Below, in pieces: positions 11,790-23,829 of a stretch of DNA of 64,000 nucleotides. Below the pieces are notes generated by a model that was given only the letters and a program-made list of their open reading frames with translations, was not told the DNA's origin and did not search any database. The position numbers and the translations under genes were made by a program. Numbering within the stretch: position 1 is the first letter of the stretch; every line of letters starts with the position of its first letter. This DNA comes from Undaria pinnatifida (lineage: Eukaryota > Sar > Phaeophyceae > Laminariales > Alariaceae): contig JABAKD010000011.1 of assembly GCA_012845835.1 (NCBI GenBank), positions 8,494,381-8,558,380 of the forward strand, read 5' to 3'.

Positions 11790-12052
11790 ATCATGGGGTC
11801 GAGGCCACCAGCTGTCAGGCCGAGCGCTGTTTTTCAGCGCTCGCCCACCTCATTGCGGACATGTGCGGCAACGTGTGCTTGTGAGTAAGGTCGAGCGCAT
11901 GATGTCCATTCGGCTGAGCAGGTACTTGGTTGACGAGGTCCGCGAGTTGGACTCCGCTGTCGCGCAGGCACGAGCTAGGGTAGCCAAGACTGCGCAGAAA
12001 TCGGCGGCGGCGCGGCAGGAGAGGTCCAGAGCGTCGGTTGACCTTAAAATAT
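11790..12052 (+). pseudogene. hAT-family transposase C-terminal (dimerisation) region, frameshifted
   Basis: The frame ending at 11882 carries EATSCQAERCFSALAHLIAD, the signature of the hAT C-terminal dimerisation domain (compare the T-S-x-x-x-E-R-x-F-S core). The next part, RQRVLVSKVERMM followed by an alpha-helical Ala/Arg/Glu-rich stretch, continues in another frame from about 11870 to the stop at 12052-12054. A 2-base insertion near 11863 explains the break. Catalytic parts of the transposase are absent; the upstream frame from 11690 may preserve a little more. It is clearly dead as an autonomous element. Identification rests on the motif and is fairly safe. Confidence 0.6.
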
Positions 12053-12649
12053 AGATGTCACAAATGGCCATGTGGATGGCATCCCTTGCCTGCCTGCCCT
12101 TGTGTTCCGTTGACGCTCCAGGTTTTCACATTATTTTTTTCATTTTTTTTGGTAACATATAATATCAAGGCATTCCATTATTTTTTCATTTTTTTTTTTC
12201 TTCTCTTTCAGGGCGCTTTTTTTTGTTTTCGTGAGTTTTACATGAGGCTGCTCAATTTCTATCATAAAGGAATATGGTAACACCGCAGTTTTTCCTGTTG
12301 GTTCTTCCTCGATTCCTCGCGTGAAATCACCAAGCAAACCAACCGTTCAAAGGGTGTGTACAAGGGTAACCTTCCGAAGGTTAGGGTGAGCTACACAGAC
12401 CAATACCACGGTAGGGGGGGTGGATTACCCCCTTTTTGGCCACTTTTGGCCACTTTTTTCTCAGTGGCTCGGTGTCACTCGCGCGAGCGACCCCCCTGCT
12501 CCTTGCGACCACACAGGATAATATTCTTATAGTGCCGCTTAACATTCTCGATGTTGAGATACGAAAAGTGATGGTTATCTACGTTGCACAAAAAAAAATC
12601 GCCGAAAGTGTTGTTATCAGTGAGGTGGAGAGCCCCTCGCGCGAGTATG

Positions 12650-12945
12650 ATAGTATGATAGTATGACAGTATGATAGCATGATAGTATGATAATATGATA
12701 GTATGACAGTATGACAGTATGATAGTATGATAGTATGATAGTATGATAGTATGATAGTATGATAGTATGATAGTATGATAGTATGATAGTATGATAGTGT
12801 GATAGTATGACAGTGTGATAGTATGATAGTATGATAGTATGATAGTATGATAGTATGATAGTATGATAGTATGATAGTATGATAGTATGATGGTATAAAA
12901 GTATGATAGTATGATAGTATGGTAGTATGATAGTACGATAGTATG
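12650..12945. repeat. TATGATAG octamer array (about 37 copies)
   Basis: Near-perfect 8-bp repeat with sporadic substitutions (GACAG, GCATG, GTGTG variants). It gives long Ser-Tyr-His-Thr-Ile-Leu periodic frames on the minus strand, which are artefacts of the period. Confidence 0.95.
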
Positions 12946-13069
12946 ATGGTGCACACCCGGTGGCGAAAACTGGGGATACTCTCCTACAGTATACTGAAGC
13001 CTTGATCGTTTTCAGTCTGCAGAGAGGTCTGTTCGTGCGCCGAAAACATGTACAACGCTCAGCTAGCCG

Positions 13070-13435
13070 CCACCAGTACCACCAAGTTTTGAACTTACGA
13101 TCACGCTACCGCCGAAAAACGAAAAAACCGCTTACCGCGGAAAACATTACCGCCGTGTATTGCATTACTACCGCCGAATTGAATTACCACCGAAAATATG
13201 CCTCTATATTTTATTATTTTGGATTACCGTCCCCGCCAAAGTCGTTGCCGTCACAAAAAATCCGTAAAAACAGCCTACCGCCAAAACTTCTTCGTCGTAG
13301 TGCATTACCGCCGAAAATATCGCCATACTTTGGTTTTACCGCTCTCGCCAAAGTCGTTACCGCCCATAAACGAGAAATCGCCTGCCGCCAAAAAATTACC
13401 GCCATATTATGGCAATACCGCCCCGCCTGTGTCCG
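13070..13435 (+). repeat. TACCGCC-rich array 2
   Basis: At least a dozen TACCGCC-like motifs separated by A-rich spacers (e.g. TACCGCCGAAAA, TACCGCCAAAA), plus a repeated TTTGG.TTACCG..CGCCAAAGTCGTT block. The same block is in array 1 near 11433, so the two arrays share an origin. Confidence 0.7.
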
Positions 13436-13464
13436 CCTAAAAACCCATCACTGACAAGAATCTT

Positions 13465-15060
13465 GACTATAACCTGTAGCTGAAACACTCAATCATTCGC
13501 CGAGATAGTATCGAAAGTAGATCGGAGGGGTAGATAACTTTTTGGGGGCGTTTTGTTTTCGTACTCTATACTAAATTCAGGTAGTTAATCCCAAAGACGT
13601 GGGTGAAGTTCTGAAAGGGTTCTTGGGGGAAGGGCGAGATATTGTTTGATGATTTGAGAAGCACCAGGACATCAGCTTGTAGACGTACTATTGGAACCTA
13701 GATAAAACACTCAGCCATTCGCCTATGTAGTGTCGGAAGAAGGTGGGTGGGGGGTTAGCCAATTATTTTGGGGCAATTTCATGGTACCTCACTATTTTCA
13801 AGTTGATAATTACAAAAAACGTGGGTGAAGTTTAGGCGGAGTTACATGGGGGGACGGGCGAGAAGTTGCTCTCGTACTGATAAAATCCAGGACTGACGTC
13901 AGCTGTCGACGTGTTTTTGGAACCTAGCTGAAGCCCTCAGCCATTCGCCGGGATGGTGTCGGAAGCAGGGTACAGAACTCTTTCGGTCCTATACTATAGT
14001 GTCCAACACTAATTTGAAGTAGTTAATTCCTAACACGTAAACACCAACTTCAAGTAGCTAATTCGCGAAACGTGGGTGCATTTCTGCAGGGGTTGGAAGG
14101 GTGACCAAGGTTAACAAACATCAGGCCTGGACGAGTTTTTATCGACTATATATCGGCACCTGTAGCTAAAATGATTGACCGTTCGCTCCAACAGCAGTCC
14201 AGTGTCGGCAGCAGGGATGGGGGGTGGTAGTAAGCTATTTCGGGCCTCAACCATAACAGCCCACACTACTTCCAAGTAGTTAATCCCAAAAAAACTCGCT
14301 TGCAGTTCTGAAGGGGGTATAAGGGGAAGACGATACTCTTCCTTTATTATTTGCCCCCGCCCCATCACATCAGCCCGTCGACGTTTTCAAGGAGCCTGTA
14401 GTAGTAGCTGAACCACTCAGCCATTCGCCGAGAGAGTCGTATGGTAAGCGGGGGGGGCGTGGTAGCGAACTCTTTTCGGGCTTTTCTGCGGCATCGCGTA
14501 CTCATGTCAAGTGTTTTAGGATGGAAAGTCGGGTGCAGGTCGGAAGGGGTCACTAATTTCAAGTAGTTAAAACGTGGGTGTAGTTCTGAAGGGGTTACGA
14601 GCTCTTGTGGGGCGATGGCCGATAACTCGTTTTATGACTGATGAAAACCAGGACATCAGCCGTCGACGCACTATTGGAAAGTGCAATTGAAACGCTATGG
14701 TAAGCCATTCACCGAGATTGTGTTGGAAGAAGGGGGGCGGGGGGTAGTTGAGTGTTCGGGGGTTTTGTTTATAGTATCCCGCACTAATTTCACGTGGTTA
14801 AAACTCCAAGATCGTCGGTGCACCTCTGAACAAGATGTTTGAGGAGAAGGGCAGCGAATTGTTTTGTGATCATCAAAGACCAAGACATCAGCCGTCGAAG
14901 TACTGTTGGAGCCTGTTTAACTCGAATACTTAGCCATTCGCCGGGATGGCATCCGAAGGGAGGGGTAGTTAACTCTTCTGGTGCTATTGTCAGAGTATCC
15001 CCATAGTGTAGTATGTCATCAAACACGCGGGTGCAGTTCAGAAGGGGATATATGGGGAGA
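13465..15060 (+). repeat. Satellite family B, tandem array of about seven units
   Basis: The CAGGACATCAGC..TCGACG landmark (with variants) recurs at about 13663, 13890, 14127, 14366, 14647 and 14880, giving a unit near 235 bp. Each unit keeps the order TTGGAACCT..GCTGAA, CAGCCATTCGCCGAGA, G-run, ACT..TTTCAAGTAGTTAAT, AACGTGGGTGCAGTTCTG. Divergence between neighbours is large, so this is an old array. Nothing coding is supported here. From 15060 to 15830 no feature was recognised. Confidence 0.75.
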
Positions 15061-15837
15061 GGATAGAGAGAGTGTTTTGTGATATCTGGCGTGACTTGAC
15101 GAAAAACGTTTGTAGGCGCGGCACGAAAGCCTATCATGTACGATAATATAACAGACTTTGCATTACAGTGCCTGATCACCGCACCCGGTGTTACACCAGC
15201 ACAAACCCGATGCAAGTTAGTAGCTGGACTGGATGAATTTAACACATTGAACATCGAAAAATTGAAAATTGACCAACAACCTTCCCGGAGAGTGTATAAA
15301 CTGTGTTACTCGTTCATTGAAAATATTCGTAGGAAGGGCGCGCTGCGCCTCAATCTCGCATATGTTAGTAGCGTTACATCTTTCCGCTTCCGCCTTAACG
15401 GTCTATAAACTTTTTTGTTGTTGTTGTCGGACACTCGTACGTTCAAGCCCAGCCCGTTCGTATTCCACTCCTTGTCTGTGAGGGGATACTGTTTTGTCGC
15501 CGTGCTCGTCGGGCTAGAGTGGAGCGTTGCCCGAGGGAAGGGATTCAAGAAAGGGCGGGTCAATGAGATTGTGATCGTCCGGCCTACTGTCGTTCCATTC
15601 CGAAGCCTCGTTCGTTTTTCTTCGTCACGGACGGCGCGTCGCCTATCTGAGACGAACTCATCTAAGTACATGTCGTTTCGGGTGTGAGCGTTTGCAAGAA
15701 AACTCCCCATAGAGCCTAGGGTTCTTCAGCCGACGAATTTTCTCTGCCGTGTGAGTAGGCACCTTCGCGCCCTAAATGTATTGCCCTTATCTTGGCTGTT
15801 TTTGGTTGAGCCACTCCGGACCCTTCGCATCTTCATC

Positions 15838-15965
15838 CTTACTCTTACCTTGTCTGTACCCCCGCCCCTACCCTTATCCCTACTCTTACCCCAGCCGCCA
15901 ACCTTACCCTTGCCCTTACACCCACCCCCCACGTTTTCCTTTGCCCCCTACCCTGCCCCTCTATA
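15838..15965 (+). repeat. Degenerate telomere-like CCCTTA array 1
   Basis: Runs of CCCTTAC/CCCTTGC/CCCTACC in a loose 6-bp phase, for example CTTACCCTTGCCCTTACACC at about 15907. It is too degenerate to be a functional telomere. Confidence 0.5.
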
Positions 15966-16224
15966 CACCGCATAGCTATACCACACGTGCCACGACAAGA
16001 GTAACACATTTTGACCCAAAGGTTTCTGGCGAATATCGCCGGAATCTTGTTTGGGGTTTATCGTTGTATTCGTTCTGCGCCTAGACCATGGGATCACTCC
16101 TCGGATTTATTCGTCCGTTTTGCCTCAAAGTAAGGTTGTGTGTGATTGATAAAGCTCCTCAAGTGAGCACTCTCAGAAACAAAATGGGTGCACCCCAAGC
16201 CTACTATTTGTAGCATGCATCATT

Positions 16225-16420
16225 CGCTCGTCCTTAATCTTACGCTCGCCATCACCCTTATCCTCATGCAGATCCTCGTGGTTACCCATACCCTTACACT
16301 CGCCCTCATTCCTCACCCTTACCCTCAGGCTTACCCTTACCGCTACCCTTACCCTTGCCCCGGCCTTTACGCTGACCTTTACCGATGCCCTTACTCTCGT
16401 CCCTTACTCTCGCCCTCAGG
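16225..16420 (+). repeat. Degenerate telomere-like CCCTTA array 2
   Basis: About 25 hexamer-like units (CCCTTA, CCCTCA, CGCTTA), best between 16310 and 16360. It resembles array 1 and the short array at 17998-18065. No exon was seen from here to 17090. Confidence 0.5.
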
Positions 16421-17534
16421 AGCTGTTGTACGAGTATCTCGTTGATGAAGCTGTGGTAGTTGCAGATGTTTTTGCTCGACGATCGTGTAGATGTAGCCAT
16501 ATTGCACGTGTTGCTGTTGTTGGCTTTAGTCGATGATGGAGCAGATGCAGCTGGGCGGCATGAACCCATCTCGGTGTGATGTTGACGTGTTGTCGATTTG
16601 ATGTTGGCCGAACTGACCGCGGCGGAAGTGACGGTGAGTACCGTGTTACGTTCCCCGTAACACTGTTAACGTGCATTTGCCGTGTTGGTTTGTGATAGTA
16701 GTTGAACATACTTCGACGCGTACACACGTGAAAACAGTTCCGTGGATATATGGTGCTCTGTTCTCCGAGTTTGGCATACATACTTGTAGCTTGTTGGACG
16801 CGTCAAGCAGGTGCTGAATAATTCTCGATCCGAGTCTGATACATGCCATTTTAGCGTGTAAGCGTTAAGGCAGAAGCTGGAGATGGCGTTTGCCCCGTTC
16901 GGGCAGATTTGTCGACGACCTTGCTGCACGTCTACAGCTGTTGGCCTTCTCGTCGTGTTATAAAAAAGTTGCACGAGGACAAATTTATTAAATACGTATT
17001 GCGCGCGTGGCAGCGGGAAGATGTGGTTTTGATAACGACTTCGCGGGTCTTAATAGCCTGAAACCGGACTCCTTGACCTGCTACACGAGTGATAGCGCGA
17101 GCAGACTCCTTACCTGCTTCGCGCGTGATAGCGCGACGGCAGTCTTCTTTCTCGAATATCCCTGAAGTACTTGGCGTACGTACTCGTAGGTGCCATGTCT
17201 CGATGTCGAGGCTGATCTCGATTTTTGAAGAAAATTACTCCGCACTGCAGAAAGTGGAGACCGTTCTTCAAACTTCTTGGCAAAGTATGGCGAACTCAGC
17301 GGGACGCCGTGGCATGGTGCCAGCCGATAGGTAGATCAATGGGGACGAGGCTCATAACCTGAAGGACTGATGTGTACCGAGGCTCTGACTCTGTGAGAAG
17401 AGATGCAGAGGTGGCACCGAAGTGTCTGTGAAGACCACTTGTTTGTGAAGAACACAAAAATAAAATGGTTTGAAAGTGGCGCTTATATGGCCAAAACCTG
17501 GAAAGGAATGAGAGAAGAAGGGGATAAGTAAAGA

Positions 17535-17625
17535 TAGTAGGAAGGAGAAGGAAGGAGAAGGAAGGAGAAGGAAGGAGAAGAAGGAGGTCGGAAGGAGTAA
17601 GGAGGTCGGAAGGAGTGATCGAGAT
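17535..17625. repeat. GGAGAAGGAA purine repeat
   Basis: Five copies of GAAGGAGAAG followed by two copies of a GGAGGTCGGAAGGAGT unit. All-purine on the plus strand. Confidence 0.75.
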
Positions 17626-17997
17626 AGGGGATGCCTTCACCCACGGGACTATACCCAAGCCGCGGGCAGGTGTACTTTTCGGCAGCCCGTCCTGTTCCCT
17701 GCAACGTTCCATGTAACGTCCTTGAAATGTTATAAGGAACGTTTTCTGTAACGTTCATATACTGGTGGTGGTAAGCTGATTAACCTGCACTACGATTAAC
17801 TTCCCGATACAGGTAGATTGATTCTTACAAAGTATGCCGGCTACAAAGAACAAACAAACTCCTATGTATTTCGCCGCATATCGTATTTATCCGCATCTAA
17901 AACTATGATTGGAATAGTTTACTAAAGATAGAGACTAAGAATCAAGTCTATACCAATGGACTGCAGAGTCCACATTCTGATATCAACGTTACCACAG

Positions 17998-18065
17998 CTA
18001 CCCTTCCTTGCCCTTGCTCTTACCTTTGCGTTTACCCCTAGCCGCTACCTTTACCCTCACCCTTG
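17998..18065 (+). repeat. Degenerate telomere-like CCCTTA array 3
   Basis: Short run of CCCTTGC, CTCTTAC and CCCTCAC units in a hexamer phase, ending at about 18065. Confidence 0.4.
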
Positions 18066-18123
18066 TCCACGTTCTAGCAAATCGATAGGGCAAGATCTTG
18101 ATTCGCGGAGAGAAATGGCATGG

Positions 18124-18285
18124 CGACCAGCAGACCGACAGGCCTACAGACTGACCGACCGACCGACCGACTAGGCTTTCAACCGATCGACCGACCGGGC
18201 CTACCTACTTACCCACCTACCTACCAACCGGCCAGCCGGCCGGTCGACCGGCCGACCAACCGACCGGCCTACCGACGTTCAGTGT
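18124..18285. repeat. (ACCG)n-type tetranucleotide tract
   Basis: GACCGACCGACCGACC and derived CCTACCTACC, GGCCGGTCGACC stretches. The region 18300-20300 beyond it shows no feature I can support. Confidence 0.7.
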
Positions 18286-20338
18286 GCTTGGTTTCGTGTG
18301 GTGTGAATTGCGAGATACTATTGTTTTGAGAGCGTAGGGTCTTCGCTGAGACGCTGATGGGTGATCGGAGGGCGAGCCGGGTTCTGTTAAACCCGCGGCT
18401 ACAAAACCCGAGCGCAGAGCTTTAGCGTGCTACATGTTTTTCGTCTAAAGGGCGACGACGTTTGACATGGATTCCACCGCCGATCTTAGAGTGGGGTACG
18501 GACGTGGGGTTGAGGAGACATACACGCGTGCTTTACATTCACGGATGGCCATGGTATGTGTATCATGTAGTTGTTTTTCGGTCTTCTCGACAGGAGACAT
18601 GTTAAGGTGAGAAGGCTAGGTGAGCACCTTCTCCGTTATAAAAGGCATGTAGTGCTCGTCTCGACTCCACGTAGGTTCTGCATATTTTTCTGCAGTTTTT
18701 TGTTTTTGTTCGAAAGGTTTCTGAGGAGAGAGGGCGGGGTCATTCCAGGCCTGGTTGTGTTCTCGTATTGTCAGGGATGAGGAAGAATATATGTAACGAA
18801 GCGGAATGCCGGATCACAGGACCATGTGTCTTATAGGCTGCCGCGTAGTTATGACTAGTTGTTGGTGCTTAACGCTTTCTACAAGATGGAGGCGACGGAG
18901 CTCTTTCGTTAGGCGAGAGTTAAACAAATCTGTCCGATTCGTTTCTTGTGGCACTGCCACCGCTGCACATCACGGCTAACGTGTGTGCGCCAAACAACAT
19001 ACATACATGCAGCCAGAGGTGTATGTGAACGCACAGCAAGCGTGGGACAATTTGACACGCAGTGACACCTGCGCTGTGTCGCACGATACTCACCCTTTGG
19101 CTGTATCGACGGCAAGATTATTATTCAGGCACCTGGTAGTATTCTGATTGAGTCCCGCTACAACAGCGGTAGGCCTGAACTAAAATACCCGCAAGCGTCA
19201 TTCTGCCATTCCTTACCAGGTGGTTGTTAAGTTACGGTCTCCAATCGTGTAATGGCAAGTCTAAATGTGTTCGACCATCGCAATACTGCTGTACGCAGAT
19301 CGTTTGTATTATGGTAGTCCGAAAAACTTTCCCATAAAATAAAACGCAAGAAGAGACATAGCCGCACGCAGGCGGGGGGGGAGGATGCCAACAATAACAT
19401 TGTGTGTGTCGGACCAGAATCTGAGGTGTGTCGCTGAGGGACGTGTGTCACTAGAAGTACTTTAACATATCCAGCTCCTAAATTTATCCTCGTCTACCTC
19501 CACGTGCTTTGTACTCAGATGTCGGGAGTGCCGTGCTAAAACGGTGCTGAAAGATGCCAAAAGGGTTAAGACTTGCCCCGTCTGTTCGGACAGTATAACA
19601 CAAAAACAGGGCGTAAACTCCGGCGTGAAACACATTGTGTTCCAGAAAAAAAAATGCGGACATCGCGCGGCAAATCTCGAAAGCAGCTCAGGAGGAATGA
19701 AGTGAGGGGGGGGGGGGAGTTATGGCACAAAATCGCAATAAATAGTCGAGTGATCACTGCCGAATGCCGGAAAAAATAAGCGAAATGAAAGGACGAGGTC
19801 GCCCTGTTTGGCTGCACCGCACATTTCGCCGGGGGGGCGAGGCAGGGGCGGGAATAGCAAATAAATGAAGGGGCGTTTACTACGAATGATTTGGCCTGGC
19901 TCTACTAATAGTAAGTTGGAGGGAGTGGGTGATGTCTTGACGGACGAAGATTGCCCTGCGTTCTACTTATTAAACTATTAATATAGACTATGTAGACTAT
20001 AGTCTGATCACATGCTATATTGCTGTACTAGTCTACTGCTGTGTGCTGTGGCTGCGGTCCAGCGACGTACGAGTAGACATCGCGACATTTGCTCTCGATA
20101 ATTCGGACGCTGCCTTCAGATTTTGGGGCGTTGATGTTTATTCAAGGCCTTACCAGCGTTTCGATCAATATTCAAGGCCTACTAATCTGTGTCGGAGCCC
20201 TCTTCGCCTATCCAGGCGTAAGTTATGTCAAATACGCCATCTGTGAGTTCATCCGGTTGAATGGTTAATCCTCAACGTAGCAAGGAGCAAGCTGCAACGC
20301 GGCGCATCTTGTGCCGGTTCGTTCGAAGCAACATCATA

Positions 20339-21150
20339 CTACCAGGTAGCCGGAGCCCCATCAATAATCGATTGCCAACGATCAATCACCACCCGGGATC
20401 TGGACTCCGGGCTCTGGGCGAATCTCCATGAACCTTGCCATGGCGACGTACAGCGTCCTTGTGCCTCGTACCTTCCTAGCGCGAGCGTCAAGTAGTGTTT
20501 ACTGTACGCACCAACCAAAAAGTGAACCCTGGATAGATGATGCTCGCAGATTTCGTGTGCGCAGAAAGCAGGAAGGATCAACCATCAGCCGATCGATGAT
20601 GAAGATGCATTGGACCTAAACATCCTAAACACCTCCGGGCTTGCTTTTGGGCCAGCCACATTCTCCAGCATACGAGTCATATGGAGAGTACTATGCATAC
20701 TCAAGCTCCAGAAGCAGCCGATATCAGATTTATTCATGCACAGCAAGCTTAGCCGTCTAGGCACTACTACCAACAGCAGCAGCAGCTCTTTGCCTTTCTT
20801 CTTTTTTTTTTTTTACCTTACTTTTTTTCATCCACGGACATCCAGCAGACTATCGTGGTGCCGGTGATAATTCACCCTCTGCTGTTTGTGGTTCGCAGAG
20901 ATACACAAGCACACGGGGCAGGTATACTCAGCAGCACATTGCACACACGTATCATACGCTCCCTCGGCTTCAAACTTCAAAATCCTCATCTATCATTATT
21001 CACTGGTAGTTGATAAGAGTACAGAGTGCGGCGCCTTGCCAGACGGCATCATACCGGCATTAAAAGTGGCATCTCTGAAGTATCTCAGGATGCTGTACGG
21101 TACGCACTTCTTCCGTAGAAGGAGGTCGCGACAAGCGGTTTCATCGCACT
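20339..21150 (-). pseudogene. Possible decayed coding sequence, unassigned
   Basis: The minus strand has several adjacent open frames with protein-like composition. At 20773-20339 two frames appear joined by a shift near 20585, ending ...RVVIDRWQSIIDG. Nearer the 5' side, a frame around 20990-20880 carries a Cys-rich CVQCAAEYTCPVCLC stretch that could bind zinc. I do not recognise a family; decayed transposon coding and chance are both possible. Confidence 0.2.
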
Positions 21151-21358
21151 AAACTGGGCCCCCGTACTAAATAAGTTATAAAGGGTACCCGCTATCATTT
21201 CATATCGTATGCACAATGACAATAGACTATGGACTTAAATTTAAGGTCGGTTTCATCGCACTAAACTGGGCCCCCGTACTAAATTAGTAATAAAGGGTAC
21301 CCGCTATCATTTCATATCGTATGCACAATGACAATAGACTATGGACTTAAATTTAAGG
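21137..21358. repeat. 112-bp tandem duplication, nearly identical copies
   Basis: Copy 1 (21137-21248) and copy 2 (21249-21358) differ by only about two bases (TAAGTTATA against TTAGTAATA). This is far fresher than the surrounding repeats. From 21360 to 23070 no gene is supported. Confidence 0.95.
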
Positions 21359-23069
21359 TTTCTTTGGCAATAATATTCATATACAAATGATCTCTGTATA
21401 TCCGTCCGTGTCGGTAAAAGATACGTACCAGGGTAGACTAGTCTTATCTAAAAGGTTTAGATTCTGTCAACACTTTTGCCAATGATAATTTAATGACCCT
21501 TCAATCAAAACATCAAAACCAGCACAAACAAGGACAAACCTTGAAACCGCAAGATTTTCCAAATTATATTTTTATACTGCTATTGGGTAAAGGCTCATAC
21601 TCCTCATGTAATGTGTAAAAAAGGTACTGTAAAACCGTCACCGCTCCCCACGACCGAGGCACAACCAACCTCCGGGAGACAAGGATCTCACATCTCACGA
21701 GTAGAGGACGAGTAACACAACACAGCAGCAGCAGCAGCAGCAGCAAAAGCAGCGACGGCGGAACCATGACCGAGCACAAGCCGAAACTCGGTTGCCCGCC
21801 GGTGAGTGCGCAGGGCCCCGACAGCTATTAATAATGACGATGCTGCTCGGCACACCTCGTGCTCGGTATTTAGGAATGGACAATAAGTATACTCCTTCCT
21901 GTTGACGCGTACCTGATACCTGGTATGGTAGTTTTTTGTCGGAATAGCCCTCTTGCATCCCCTATATCTTGTGTCGCCCATCCCCGTCCGAAAAACAATG
22001 GGACAGTCTCGGCACCGCACGCGCTGTGCAGCGCTATCGAAATATTTCCAAGCCGAGGGTACCGCGCATTGACGCGGCCGATAAATCTGTTCTTCGTAGG
22101 GCGTGCGCGCGTCTTGCGAGTTCTTCAGGCGCATGGTGTTTACTTCGTTATCTGATCATGTTTACCGAGAAGCGCCATTGCCGAAAATATCATACGAAGC
22201 CCCTGATGTATCCAGGTGATATTATGCCCTTTCCCCCGAAGGCGTCTGTCTGCTGTCTGCAGTACGAGAGAGGTACGACACACCCTGTGCACCCAGAGTT
22301 AGGACACGTTCCTCGCCACCCGCGATGCGCATGCTCGGCTCTGGATCCGGCTTGCATCTGGGCCTTGCCGCCTCGCTGTTGTTTCCTTTTGATCTTGCTG
22401 TGGTCGCGGGCTTCGTGCCTCGCCGCTTTTACATTTCCACAAGTCACCATTTTTTTTTCTCACGCACTCGTGCCCTCGCTGGATCGGTTCCACATTATTG
22501 GATCCGACCCCGGAAGTGAGGGTGTATGTGTGGTTCACCGAACGTCTACGTATCCTAGGAGAGCACAGAAAGCTCCGCCTCTATACCCCACCCGTCTCGC
22601 ATTCCAAGTTCGTGGTGTGTGGTCTGCGGTGCCGTGTTATCCAGTCAGACGGCCACCGAACCCACCCACCGTCGCGAGAAATAATCTAAAAATCCAACGA
22701 AGAAAACAAAAAAATGAGGCCTGCCTCTCGCTTTGCATTTTCTTCGTAGGCTGTTTTTAATAATGTTTCATACTGCGCGTACAGTACTGTAAAGTATAAA
22801 GCGATCATGCGATTGATGTGAGATGTGTATCATACCATACCAGGTACCAGGCACAGTACATGGATGCACGATGCTACAACATCAATAGAAGACGTTGATT
22901 CGTCCTATGCGCCTGACACTCATGTTCTTCCACCCTCCCTCCCCGCCCCTTTCTGTCACCGCCCTGCGACTGTGCTATCAACGGCCAGTGCTCGCTTGTT
23001 GGAACCCAGCTCCGCCCGAGAGCGACGCCAGCATCATCTCGCATCGCTGATAACAGCAGAGACACCATC

Positions 23070-23770
23070 ATGAGCAGCAGCGCCATCAACAGCAGCATCG
23101 TCACCAGCGATGGCGACGAGGACGAGGGTGCTGGCGGCAGCAGCAACAACAGCAGCAGCAGCTGTAGAAGGGCAGGTTGTGGCCGCACCTGTGAAATGGC
23201 CCCGCACAGCAGTATCGATCACGGTATCGATCACACCGTCGACCACGACATCGGCGGCGCTGGTGGCGGTGACGGCGGTAGTGGTGGTGGCGGCGGTGGT
23301 GGTAGCGGTGGCGGCGGCGGAGGCAGCGGCGGCGGAGGTGGCCACATGCTCCTAACGTGTCCACCATCATTTTCCAAGATCGACAAAATCGCCGCAGACG
23401 GCAATAACCAGATCGAGCAGACACACTGCTCTCCACCCTCGCCCGTTGCCCCGCGCCTACGAGCAAGTGAGATGGTCGAGTTGAGAAACCTGCGGCTACA
23501 GCGTCTTACCGGCGTTGAAGGTCAACCTCTTACTGTCGAGGACGAAAAAGAGGAGAAGAAGAAGGAGGAAGGCGACTTCGACGACATGCCGTCATTAACG
23601 TCATTTTCATCATCGCGCCGTTCATTCATGTGGGATGACGGATTGAGCTCCGATGAGGACGGCGCTGAGAGTGATGAGGAGGGGTGGGGTGTAGATGCCG
23701 CCGTCAACGAGATCTTCGAGCTCTTTGACCAAGGCTACCAAGGCCAACAACAACAGGATGTGAAGGTCAG
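23070..23770 (+). CDS. Hypothetical acidic low-complexity protein, probable first exon
   Basis: ATG at 23070 follows a long upstream stretch without a matching frame. The predicted product opens with a Ser/Asn/Asp/Glu-rich segment, a Cys patch (CRRAGCGRTC), His/Asp repeats, a long Gly tract (23260-23340), then a better-conserved-looking half: MVELRNLRLQRL, an acidic Glu/Lys run, DDGLSSDEDG, and NEIFELFDQGYQG before poly-Gln. After about 23766 the frame becomes Cys-rich and non-descript, so I place a splice donor near 23765 (GTGAAG|GTCAGA). A possible continuation, QALEKRREHQ, lies at 24086-24115 with a GTGGGA donor. No domain is recognised. Coding status rests on frame length and change of composition. 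Confidence 0.45.
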
Positions 23771-23829
23771 AGGCCGCATACTGCAGCTGTATGTGGGGTG
23801 CTGCTTCGCTTGTTCGTACGGGTGCGAGT

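Noticed and set aside
12475-12956. Minus-strand frames with a Ser-Tyr-His-Thr-Ile-Leu period
   Set aside because: An 8-bp repeat without stop codons gives these automatically in more than one frame.
10885-15060. Spaced short repeats that could suggest a CRISPR array
   Set aside because: Units are either strictly tandem (15 bp) or long degenerate satellites with no unique spacers of constant size, and the window is eukaryotic.
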